DNA from: Sphingopyxis sp. GW247-27LB | GTDB taxonomy: Bacteria > Pseudomonadota > Alphaproteobacteria > Sphingomonadales > Sphingomonadaceae | Assembly (NCBI RefSeq): GCF_002277025.1 | Contig: NZ_NIWD01000013.1 | Location: 1-64,000 of the forward strand | Length of the DNA stretch: 64,000 bases | Reading direction: 5' to 3' | Part shown: in pieces, positions 34,849-42,790 of the stretch | How positions within the stretch are numbered: the first letter of the stretch is position 1 | Layout: each line of letters begins with the position of its first letter | Notes under the pieces: model-generated | The model's database searches: none | What the model was told of the DNA's origin: nothing | What the model saw: only the letters and a program-made list of their open reading frames with translations | Translations under genes and position numbers: made by a program

Positions 34849-34935
34849 ATTGGTCTGCATAAAATGTCAACCAATGATGCAGACCAAGAAATATTATAAC
34901 ATGCAAATATTGGTAGGACATTGTGTCCTACCAAT
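34849..34935 (-). promoter_or_regulatory. Palindromic operators and promoter of the TonB receptor gene
   Basis: Two inverted repeats lie upstream of the start. One has 11-base arms (34850-34860 and 34877-34887; TTGGTCTGCAT and ATGCAGACCAA). The other is a perfect palindrome with 12-base arms (34909-34920 and 34924-34935) built on ATTGGT and ACCAAT. A minus-strand TATAAT box at 34893-34898 lies between them, so the palindrome covers the -35 region. ATTGGT half-sites fit a GntR/FadR-type repressor. Confidence 0.7.
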
Positions 34936-35029
34936 TTAAGGGGGAGAGGGTTGCAAGGGAATGGCGGGACCGATCGCGGGTCCAACCCGCGCGGCCGAAC
35001 GGGTCGGGGACGGCGCGAGCGCGCGCCGG

Positions 35030-37534
35030 TCAGTAATCGGGCAGCGCCTGCCGCGCGAAGCCCCAGCCCTTGAGCTCGGCGCTCGCGGCGCGGTCGAGCA
35101 GGTCCTGGGCGTCGGCGATGCTCCAGCGGCGCGGGCTTTCGACATCGGCGAGCGCGTCCCAGCCGATCGGCGCGGCGACGGGCGCGCCCTCGCGCGCGCG
35201 CGCCGAATAGGGCATGATCGCGGTGCTGCCGCGCTGGTTGCGCAGCCAGTCGATGAAGATCTTGCCCTTGCGCCTCGCCTTGCTCATCGTCGCGACATAG
35301 CGGTCGGGCTCGGCGAGGCTGAGTGCTTCGGCGAAGCGCTTCGAGAAATCCTTGTGCGCGTCCCAGCCGTGCCCCGGATCGAGCGGCACGACGACATGCA
35401 CCCCCTTGCCGCCCGAGAGCATCGCGAAGCTGACCAGCCCGATGTCGGCGAGTCGGCGGCGGATATCGGCGGCGGATTTCTTGACGTCGGCGAAGCCGAG
35501 CCCCTCGTCGGGGTCGAGGTCGAACACCATGCGGTCGGGCTTTTCCAGCGCATCGACATGGCTGTCCCAGCCGTGGAACTCGATCGTCCCCATCTGGACG
35601 CAGGCGAGGATGCCGTCCGCGTCCTCGACATAGAGATAATCCTCGTGCCCCCCGTCCTTTTCGCGGATCGGGACATGATGGACATGGTCGCCGAAGCTGC
35701 CCGAATCATGCTTCTGGAAAAAGCATTTCTTCGCGCGTCCCTGCGGGCAGCGGACGAGGCTGACCGGGCGGCGCGCCATGTGCGCGAGCATGATGGGCGC
35801 GACCGCGGCATAATAGTCGGCGAGGTCGCCCTTGGTCGCCTTCGCCTCGGGGAAGATCACGCGGTCGCGGCTGGTGATGACGACATCGCTTCCGGGTGCG
35901 GGGGCGGGTTGCCGCGTTTCGGGGGTCACGTCGCTTGCCTCCTTGTCGCTGCGCAGGCCGAGGAAGCTCGCGTGGCGCACCGATCCGCTCGCTGTATATT
36001 CGGCGAAGGCGATTTCGGCGACGAGTTCGGGCTTCAGCCAATGGACCTTGCGCGCGGCGGCCTTGTCGACGGCGAGCGGCGCGGTCTTGCGTTCGCGACT
36101 CGCGAACCTCTTCGCGAGGTCGGCCATGGTCGCGGCGTCGAAGCCGGTGCCGACATTGCCCTTGTAGACGAGCTCGCCGCCCTCGCGCTGCGCGAGGAGC
36201 AGCGAGGAAAAGGGGCGCGCCTTCGCCGACGATGGCTTCCAGCCGACAAGGATGAATTCCTGCCGCCGGGTGCATTTGACCTTGACCCAGTTCTTCGTGC
36301 GGCGGCCGGCATAGGCGGCGTCGGCGCGTTTCGAGATGATGCCTTCCTGCCCCGCGCGGCACATCGCGCCATAGAGCGTCTCGCCGGCGCCGATGACATG
36401 ATCGGCGACCGCGATCGGCGTACTGGCGCCGCGGAGCAGCGCCTCGAGCCGCTCCTTGCGTTCGAGATTGCCGAGTTTGGCGAGCGATTTTCCGCCCTCT
36501 TCGAGGAGGTCGAAGGCGAAGAAGAGGAGCTCGGTGCCTTCGTCCTGCGCGCCGTGGCCGCGCTTGAGCACCGCCTGCAGCGACGAGAAATCGGGGTTGC
36601 CGTCCGTGCCATAGGCGACGATCTCGCCGTCGATCAGGCAGGGCGGCAGGTCGAGCGCCGCGACATGCTTGACGAGCGGGACGAACTTGTCGGTCCAGTC
36701 GAGGCCGTTCCGGGTATAGACGCGCACCTCGCTTCCCGCCGCGGCGATCTCGGCGCGGTAGCCGTCATATTTGATCTCGTGGAACCAGCCATTGCCCGCC
36801 GGCACCGCATCGACGAGCGTCGCGAGCTGGAGCGGGCGGAATTCGGGGGGCTTTCCCTTCGCTTTCGGCCTTGCGACCTTTTTGTTATGCGCGGCGGCGG
36901 TCTGCATCTTTTTTGCGAACGCCGCGCCCTTCGCCCCTTTCAGCGATTGCTCGCCGCCCGCGTCGCCCGCGATCTCGGCCATGGTGCGGCCGGTCAGCAC
37001 GCTGGTGAGGTGGCGGCCGGTCAGTTCGTCGCCGCCGCCGGCCTCGGCGTCGTTCACCTTGCGCAGCAGCCAGTTCTCGCGCTTCTCGCCCGGCCGCGGC
37101 TTCATGCGGACGAGCAGCCATTCGCCCTTCATCCGTGTCCCGTCGAGGATGAAGTGAAGATGGCCTTTTTCGATATCCTTCGCGCTCTTGCCTTCGACCG
37201 GCGCCCAGCTGCCGCGATCCCACAGCATCACCGTGCCGCCGCCATATTCGCCCTTGGGAATCACCCCCTCGAACTCGGCATAGGCCATCGGGTGGTCTTC
37301 GGTGCGCACGGCGAGGCGCTTGTCGGCGGGATCGGCGCTCGGGCCCCTGGTCACCGCCCAGCTCTTGAGCACGCCGTCCGCTTCGAGCCGGAAGTCGTAG
37401 TGGAGCCGCGTCGCATCGTGCTTCTGGACGATAAAGCGGTGGCCTTGGCCCTTGGCGACCTTGCCCGCGGGCTCGGGGGTCAGCGCGAAGTCGCGCTTGG
37501 CGTTATATTGCGCAAGGGGGTCGGCGCGGGCCAT
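35030..37534 (-). CDS. ligD: ATP-dependent DNA ligase LigD (NHEJ)
   Basis: This is the multidomain NHEJ ligase, with domain order PE, ligase, polymerase. The N-terminal 3'-phosphoesterase region includes HDATRLHYDFRLEADGVLK and FEGVIPKGEYGGGTVMLWD. The ligase domain (about residues 215-520) has the nucleophile lysine in IKYDGYRAE near residue 254. The primase/polymerase domain (about 545-800) contains the DxD pair in MVFDLDPDEGLGF. The ATG at 37534 gives 834 residues; a GTG at 37543 is an alternative. It lies one base after the ku stop. The pair repairs double-strand breaks when no sister copy is available. Confidence 0.96.
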   Translation of the reverse strand: MARADPLAQYNAKRDFALTPEPAGKVAKGQGHRFIVQKHDATRLHYDFRLEADGVLKSWAVTRGPSADPADKRLAVRTEDHPMAYAEFEGVIPKGEYGGGTVMLWDRGSWAPVEGKSAKDIEKGHLHFILDGTRMKGEWLLVRMKPRPGEKRENWLLRKVNDAEAGGGDELTGRHLTSVLTGRTMAEIAGDAGGEQSLKGAKGAAFAKKMQTAAAHNKKVARPKAKGKPPEFRPLQLATLVDAVPAGNGWFHEIKYDGYRAEIAAAGSEVRVYTRNGLDWTDKFVPLVKHVAALDLPPCLIDGEIVAYGTDGNPDFSSLQAVLKRGHGAQDEGTELLFFAFDLLEEGGKSLAKLGNLERKERLEALLRGASTPIAVADHVIGAGETLYGAMCRAGQEGIISKRADAAYAGRRTKNWVKVKCTRRQEFILVGWKPSSAKARPFSSLLLAQREGGELVYKGNVGTGFDAATMADLAKRFASRERKTAPLAVDKAAARKVHWLKPELVAEIAFAEYTASGSVRHASFLGLRSDKEASDVTPETRQPAPAPGSDVVITSRDRVIFPEAKATKGDLADYYAAVAPIMLAHMARRPVSLVRCPQGRAKKCFFQKHDSGSFGDHVHHVPIREKDGGHEDYLYVEDADGILACVQMGTIEFHGWDSHVDALEKPDRMVFDLDPDEGLGFADVKKSAADIRRRLADIGLVSFAMLSGGKGVHVVVPLDPGHGWDAHKDFSKRFAEALSLAEPDRYVATMSKARRKGKIFIDWLRNQRGSTAIMPYSARAREGAPVAAPIGWDALADVESPRRWSIADAQDLLDRAASAELKGWGFARQALPDY

Positions 37535-37535
37535 G

Positions 37536-38411
37536 TCATGCACGCTTGCGCGCCGGCGCCTTCTTGGCCGGAGCCTTCTTTGCCGGTGCTTTCCTGCGGG
37601 CTTCGGCGGGCGCCCGCTTCCTGCCCTCGACCGAGGCCTTGAGGGCCGCCATCAGGTCGATGACGTTCGACCCGCGATCGATGCCCGCGGGTTCCTCGAC
37701 ATCCTCCAGCACCTTCTTGCCCTTCGCCTTCGCCTTCTTGGCGATCACGCGCTTCAGCGCGTCGACATAGTGATTGTGATAGTCCGACGCGTCGAACTTG
37801 CCGCTTTTCTTGTCGATCAGCGTTTCGGCGAGGTCGAGGAGGTCGGGGTCGGGCTTCGCATTGCCGACGTCGCGGAAATAATTGGCGGCCTTGTTCACCT
37901 CGTCGGCGTAGCGCAGCACCTCGAGCACGAGGCCCTTGCCGCAGGGACGCAGTCCCACGAGCTGTTCCTGCCCGCGCACCGAAAGCTGGCCGAGCCCGAC
38001 CTTCTTTGAGCGTCGCAGCGCCTCGCGCAGCACGATATAGGCCTCTTCGGCGAGTTCGTCGGCGGGGACGACATAATAGGGCTTGGCATAATAGAGGATG
38101 TCGATGTCGCCCGCGTCGACGAACTGGACGAGTTCGAGCGTCCGCTTGCTCTCGAGCTTGACCGCCTCGATCTCCTCGTCCTCGAGCAGGACATATTGGC
38201 CCTTCGACGTCTCATAGCCCTTGATGATGTCGTCGGTGTCGATCGCGCCGATGCCCGGCACGATCTTTTCATAGCGGATCGGCTTGCCGCTCGGCTCATG
38301 GATCTGGCGGAAGCTGATGCTCGCGCCCGATCTGGTCGCGGGATAGATTTCGACGGGGATCGACACCAGCGCGAGCCGGATTTGCCCCTTCCAATAGGCG
38401 CGGGCGGCCAT
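37536..38411 (-). CDS. ku: Bacterial Ku protein (NHEJ)
   Basis: This 291-residue Ku forms the homodimeric ring that holds DNA ends and recruits LigD. The core includes AYWKGQIRLALVSIPVEIYP, RYEKIVPGI and the C-terminal part NYFRDVGNAKPDPDLLDLAE. The basic tail of about 25 residues after residue 262 is built from Lys/Ala/Pro repeats ([17 protein letters not shown]), typical of extended Ku tails that help DNA binding. It is followed directly by ligD on the same strand. AAAGGA precedes the ATG. It is a standard alphaproteobacterial ku-ligD operon. Confidence 0.97.
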   Translation of the reverse strand: MAARAYWKGQIRLALVSIPVEIYPATRSGASISFRQIHEPSGKPIRYEKIVPGIGAIDTDDIIKGYETSKGQYVLLEDEEIEAVKLESKRTLELVQFVDAGDIDILYYAKPYYVVPADELAEEAYIVLREALRRSKKVGLGQLSVRGQEQLVGLRPCGKGLVLEVLRYADEVNKAANYFRDVGNAKPDPDLLDLAETLIDKKSGKFDASDYHNHYVDALKRVIAKKAKAKGKKVLEDVEEPAGIDRGSNVIDLMAALKASVEGRKRAPAEARRKAPAKKAPAKKAPARKRA

Positions 38412-38550
38412 CGAGAGTCCTTTCGCTGCTCCCCCACCAAATGATCGGCAGGGCCCGCGGGTTCCGCGGCGCTCGCCCGCGCGGGTTTTACCCTCTTTTC
38501 ATGCTCGCCGATTAAAGCGAAGATGGGGCCGTTCGCATCGAGGGAAACCT

Positions 38551-38997
38551 ATGCCCTTCGTCCACGAAATGCGCCGCCTGCGCGCCGAGCATGCCGAACT
38601 GGCGCGGCTGTCGCGCCAGTTGGCGGATTTGCTCGAGGCGTCTGCCGCTCCGCCATCGACCGAGATCGAGCCGATTCGCGCGCAGCTCCGCGACACGCTG
38701 ACGCGTCATCTGAAGTGCGAGGATTGGGCGCTTTATCCGCGTTTGCGGGCGGCGGGCGAGACCGACGCGGCGCGGCTCGCGCGCGACTTCGCCGATGCGA
38801 TGGGCCATGTCGCCGACGATTATGACGCCTATGACCGGCGCTGGCCGCCCGCGCGCGTCGCGGCCGAATGGCCGGCATTCCGGGCTGAAAGCCGGGCGAT
38901 GCTGGCCGCCCTCGACGAACGGATGGAGCGCGAGAACCGCGAGCTTTATCCGCTCGTCGACCGGCTGGCCGAGCAGGGTCTTCAACCGTCGAGATGA
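38551..38997 (+). CDS. Hemerythrin domain-containing protein
   Basis: This 148-residue protein has a hemerythrin-like four-helix bundle. The metal-ligand pattern can be seen in FVHEMRRLRAEHAEL, TRHLKCEDWALYPRL, DAMGHVADDYDAYDRRW and RMERENRELYPLVDRL. It may bind a di-iron centre and O2, or sense redox or nitric oxide. There is no signal peptide or membrane segment. The ATG at 38551 follows a GAGGGAAA site. It is monocistronic and divergent from ku. Confidence 0.9.
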   Translation: MPFVHEMRRLRAEHAELARLSRQLADLLEASAAPPSTEIEPIRAQLRDTLTRHLKCEDWALYPRLRAAGETDAARLARDFADAMGHVADDYDAYDRRWPPARVAAEWPAFRAESRAMLAALDERMERENRELYPLVDRLAEQGLQPSR

Positions 38998-39096
38998 AAG
39001 GCGGGTTCGCGCGCGGGTGCCTGCCGCGGCGCGCGGGGCCCCTTGATTTGCGCGTCCCGCTCGCCTAGCCGCGCCGCAGAGCCTGGAGATTTTCAA

Positions 39097-39369
39097 ATGA
39101 CCGATACCCCGCCCGATCACCTGTCGACCAACCCGCGGTCGCCCCATTTCGACATGGAGGTGCTCCAGCGCGGCATCGGCATCCGCTTCAAGGGCAAGGA
39201 ACGCACCGACGTCGAGGAATATTCGATCTCGGAAGGCTGGATTCGCGTCGCCGCGGGCAAATCGAAGGACCGCTTCGGCCAGCCGATGACGATCAAGCTG
39301 TCGGGCGAGGTCGAAGCCTGGTTCGAGGATGCGACTGCGGATAGCGGCGACGAAGGTGGCGAAGCCTAA
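39097..39369 (+). CDS. DUF3297 family protein
   Basis: This 90-residue cytosolic protein belongs to DUF3297. The family core is clear: LSTNPRSPHFDMEVLQRGIG, RFKGKERTDVEEYSISEGWI and the following RVAAGKSKDRFGQPM. The C-terminus is acidic and disordered. The family is widespread in Proteobacteria and has no known function. The ATG at 39097 has a GGAG site eight bases upstream. A short palindromic repeat follows at 39376. Confidence 0.9.
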   Translation: MTDTPPDHLSTNPRSPHFDMEVLQRGIGIRFKGKERTDVEEYSISEGWIRVAAGKSKDRFGQPMTIKLSGEVEAWFEDATADSGDEGGEA

Positions 39370-39375
39370 TTAAAT

Positions 39376-39405
39376 CGTCATTGCTTCGCTTCGCCCGCAA
39401 TGACG
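39376..39405. repeat. Short palindromic repeat, copy A
   Basis: A 30-base hairpin with CGTCATTGC at one end and GCAATGACG at the other; the middle repeats CTTCGCTTCGC. A copy with one mismatch is at 62893-62922. Confidence 0.8.
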
Positions 39406-39419
39406 GGAGGATGTGGAGC

Positions 39420-39989
39420 TCAGTTGCCCAGCGACGCCGCGACCAGTTCGAGGCCGTTGCCCGGCTTCCAGTCGTTCTTGGCCCACACCGGCGCGTCGAA
39501 GCCGCTGCGCGGATTATCGCCCGCGTCGCCGTTCGGATAGATGAAGCCCTGCACCGGATTGACGCGCAGACCGAGATCGCCGATCGGCGCGTACCAGACG
39601 CGCACCGCGCTCCAGTCGCCGGCGTCGCTGACGTCGACGACGCGGACGTTGCGCTCGATCTGGCCGCGGCGGCCGTTGATCGGCGACCAGTTGGCGTGGC
39701 TGATCAGGATTTCGCGGTCGCTCACGACCTTCTCGACCACCGCGACATGGCCGAGCGGCATGCTGCGCGTGCCGGCGAACGCCATGACCGCGCCCTTGCG
39801 GGGTTCCTGGCCGCGGTCGTAGTCGCCCGCCGCCTGCGCCCACCAGGTCTTCGCATTGCCGTGAATTTCGACGCCCGATTCGGCGCGGGCGAAGGGGACG
39901 CACTGAAGCGCGGCGGCCGGGGTGCTGATCAGACCGGCGAGCATCAGCACGGACGCGACGGCGGCACCCAGAAAGCGGCGAACAGGCAT
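39420..39989 (-). CDS. Exported CHAP-domain protein
   Basis: This 189-residue protein has a signal peptide (residues 1-27, ending AAALQ) and a CHAP amidase/peptidase domain. Its nucleophile cysteine is in LQCVPFARAESG and its histidine in LGHVAVVEKVVSDREI. The block ISHANWSPINGRRGQIE carries the remaining catalytic region. CHAP domains cut peptidoglycan cross-bridges or amide bonds in the periplasm. It may take part in cell-wall remodelling. It is monocistronic; the ATG at 39989 lacks a strong ribosome-binding site. Confidence 0.88.
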   Translation of the reverse strand: MPVRRFLGAAVASVLMLAGLISTPAAALQCVPFARAESGVEIHGNAKTWWAQAAGDYDRGQEPRKGAVMAFAGTRSMPLGHVAVVEKVVSDREILISHANWSPINGRRGQIERNVRVVDVSDAGDWSAVRVWYAPIGDLGLRVNPVQGFIYPNGDAGDNPRSGFDAPVWAKNDWKPGNGLELVAASLGN

Positions 39990-40164
39990 GAGATGCGACC
40001 CCCCATTGGCTTGTCTTCAAGCGTGGAGGCTGTGTGCGCGAAGCCGGCGAAGGCCACCAGCGTCGCGCGACGAAATGCGGGATCGCTGCGGTGGGCTGCG
40101 GAACCTTTTGGTAAGTATTTCAATTCGTCGCGCGGGCCTATCGGTTCGCCGCCGCGGAGCGGCG

Positions 40165-42531
40165 TCAGGCCGCGGCGCTGGGTAGCGATTCGGGCGCGCG
40201 GAACAGCGTGAGGACGTCGCTCGCGGGCATCGGGCGGCCGAAATAATAGCCCTGGATGTTGCTGCAGCCGAGGCTGCGGATCGTCTCGACCTCGCGCTCG
40301 GTTTCGGCGCCCTCGGCGGTGGTCGCCATGCCGAGGCTGTCGGCGAGCGCGACGACGGCGCGGATGATCGCGATCGATTCGGTGTGCCCCTTGGCCGCGC
40401 CCACCACGAAGGTCCGGTCGACCTTGATCGTCGAGAATTGCGTTTTCCTCAGATAGCCGAGCGACGAATAGCCGGTGCCGAAATCGTCGAGGCTGAGGCG
40501 GATGCCGAGCGCGATTAGCTGGTCGAGCAACTGTGCCGCGCCGCCACCGTCGCGCAGGAACACGCTTTCGGTCACCTCGATCTCCAGCCTCTGGGGCGGA
40601 AGCCCGCTCTGCGCGAGCGCCGAGACGACGAGCGAGGCGAAATTGGGGTCGGTGAGCTGTTCGGCCGAGACGTTGATCGCGACCTTGAGGTTCGACGGCC
40701 AGCGCATCGCCTCGGAGCAGGCGTTGCGCAGCACCCATTCGCCGATCGGCGCGATCAGCCGGCTGTCCTCGGCGAGCGGGATGAAACGGCCCGGCGAGAC
40801 ATTGCCGAGCTTCTGGCTGTTCCAGCGGATCAGCGCCTCGAACCCGTTGAGGGTGCCGTCGTCGGCGGTGACGACGGGCTGGTAGTAAAGCTCGAACTCG
40901 CGACGTTCGAGCGCGCCGCGCAGTTCCTGCTCCATCACGCGCCGCTCCTCGGCCTGCGCATGGAGCGAGGCCACGTAAGGCGCGACGACGTTGCCGCCCT
41001 TGTCCTTCGACTTGTAGAGCGCGAGGTCGGCGTTGCGGGTCAGCGTTTCGACCGTCGCGCCGTCCTGCGGTCCCATCGCATAGCCGATGCTGGCGCCGAC
41101 GAAGAGCTGGTGGTTGTCGACGACATAGGGGCGACTCAGCGCCGCGATGATCCGGTGCGCGATCGTCTCGGCCTCGACCGCCGAGGCGACGTCGTGGAGC
41201 ACCACCGCGAACTCGTCGCCGCCGAGCCGGCCGCAGGTCATCCCGCCGGCCATCAGGCTCTTGAGCCGCGTCGCGACCTGCGCGAGCAGCTGGTCGCCGA
41301 CCGGGTGGCCGAGCGTGTCGTTCACCGCCTTGAAGCGGTCGAGGTCGATCATCATCAGCGCACAGCGCGCCTTGGCCCCCTGCGCATGCGCGAGCGCGCG
41401 GCCGAGATCCTCGTGCAGGCTCAGGCGGTTGGGGAGGCCGGTGAGATTGTCGAAACGCGCCATGCGGGCGATCTGCTCGGCCGAGGCGCGCTGTTCGGTG
41501 ACGTCGGAGCCGACCCCCCGAAAGCCGAGGAACTTGCCCTGATCGTCGAGCCGCGGCGAGGCCGAAAGCTCCCACCAGCGCCGCTGGCCGTCGATCGTGA
41601 CGGGGACGATGAGCGTCGAGAAGCTCTCGCGCCGCTTCATCCGCTCGGCCATGTCGTGCAGGCTTTTCGGGAAATCGCCGGTTTCCCAGGCGTCGCCGGC
41701 GAGCGCCTGGAGCAGCGGCACGCTTTCGAGCGCATCGGGCGTGGCGCCGAGCGCGAAGGCGAGGCGCGGCGAGACATGAACGAGGCGGCGGCTGTTGTCG
41801 GTCTGCCACAGCCAGTCGGCCGAGGTTTCCTCGAACTCGCGCAGCAGCAAGCTGACGGTCTCGGTCTTTTCGTGCAGCGTTTCCTCGGCGCGGCGGAAAC
41901 GGACGTGATTCTGGGCAAAACGGATGCAGAAGCCGCAGAGCAGCAGCCCGGCGACGAGCGCGATCGCCGCGAGCTGCGGCGCGCCGGCGAGCAAAAGCGC
42001 CGCCGCCGCCGACAGGCTGACCGGGACGATGAACAGCGCGCAGGCGAGCGGGAGGCTGTGCGCGACCATCGCGAGGGTCAGCATCATCAGCAGCGCGATC
42101 GGCCAGATCGACAACACATGCTCGAGCGTCGGCGACAGGCCCTCGAACCAGAAGGGGACCGACCACAGGAGCGCCGAATAAAAGGCGTGGCGGTGGCACA
42201 GCCGGAAGATCGAGGCGCTCGAAAGCGTCGGGTCGCCAAGCGGCAGGACGGCGAAGGAGCGGTAGGACCAGAGGCTGAACAGCAGCGCCGTCGTCAGCCA
42301 GCCCCCCGCGATCTCCCACGGCAGGCGGGTGACGAGGGTGAAGGCGGCGACGAGCGCCATGCCGATGCCCATCCACAGCCGCAGCGCCCCCTTGCCGCGA
42401 AGCGGCGCGAGCTGAAGCAGACGGAGGTTGCCGATCTCCTCGTGCCGCGACCCCAGCCCCATCAGGGTGCGCGCGGAAACGTCGTCGGCCGGTCTATGGT
42501 CGGTCAGCAGGCTTGTCACAAAGCCCGTCAT
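40165..42531 (-). CDS. GGDEF/EAL protein: cyclic di-GMP cyclase/phosphodiesterase
   Basis: This 788-residue protein has several N-terminal hydrophobic segments (about residues 50-200), a PAS domain (about 235-345), a GGDEF domain (about 355-525) and an EAL domain (about 535-780). The intact active-site motifs are RLGGDEFAVVLHD in the cyclase part and GFEALIRWN in the phosphodiesterase part. Both enzymatic activities are therefore possible, and the PAS and membrane parts sense the signal. The upstream RxxD inhibitory site is not clear. It stands alone, with no partner genes beside it. Confidence 0.95.
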   Translation of the reverse strand: MTGFVTSLLTDHRPADDVSARTLMGLGSRHEEIGNLRLLQLAPLRGKGALRLWMGIGMALVAAFTLVTRLPWEIAGGWLTTALLFSLWSYRSFAVLPLGDPTLSSASIFRLCHRHAFYSALLWSVPFWFEGLSPTLEHVLSIWPIALLMMLTLAMVAHSLPLACALFIVPVSLSAAAALLLAGAPQLAAIALVAGLLLCGFCIRFAQNHVRFRRAEETLHEKTETVSLLLREFEETSADWLWQTDNSRRLVHVSPRLAFALGATPDALESVPLLQALAGDAWETGDFPKSLHDMAERMKRRESFSTLIVPVTIDGQRRWWELSASPRLDDQGKFLGFRGVGSDVTEQRASAEQIARMARFDNLTGLPNRLSLHEDLGRALAHAQGAKARCALMMIDLDRFKAVNDTLGHPVGDQLLAQVATRLKSLMAGGMTCGRLGGDEFAVVLHDVASAVEAETIAHRIIAALSRPYVVDNHQLFVGASIGYAMGPQDGATVETLTRNADLALYKSKDKGGNVVAPYVASLHAQAEERRVMEQELRGALERREFELYYQPVVTADDGTLNGFEALIRWNSQKLGNVSPGRFIPLAEDSRLIAPIGEWVLRNACSEAMRWPSNLKVAINVSAEQLTDPNFASLVVSALAQSGLPPQRLEIEVTESVFLRDGGGAAQLLDQLIALGIRLSLDDFGTGYSSLGYLRKTQFSTIKVDRTFVVGAAKGHTESIAIIRAVVALADSLGMATTAEGAETEREVETIRSLGCSNIQGYYFGRPMPASDVLTLFRAPESLPSAAA

Positions 42532-42663
42532 AACGGCGCAGGGTTACCCGATGGTAACCGTGCGCGGCGCCCCGCCGCGCGATTCTGTGTCGCGGCGGGA
42601 CGGAATTGGGGGATGGGAAATCGTGCGCTGCTCGGGAGGCCGAAGCCGATCTCCTATATCTCG

Positions 42664-42762
42664 TCACCCTGAACTTGTTTCAGGGTCCATGGTCTGCCCG
42701 CGAATGAGACGCGGCGCAGCAGGAGAGACCTGGTCATGGATGCTGAAACAAGTTCAGCATGA
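42664..42762. repeat. Imperfect palindromic repeat with CTGAACTTGTTTCAG core
   Basis: Two 27-base inverted arms (42664-42690 and 42736-42762) contain the core CTGAACTTGTTTCAG, itself nearly palindromic. About 45 bases lie between them. The gap 42532-42790 holds nothing else. Confidence 0.8.
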
Positions 42763-42790
42763 TGAAGGAAGAGGTCGTGGCTCCGAGCCG

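Noticed and set aside
34961..37642. An 893-codon plus-strand frame opposite ligD
   Set aside because: ligD has intact domains on the minus strand; the mirror frame has no recognisable domain.
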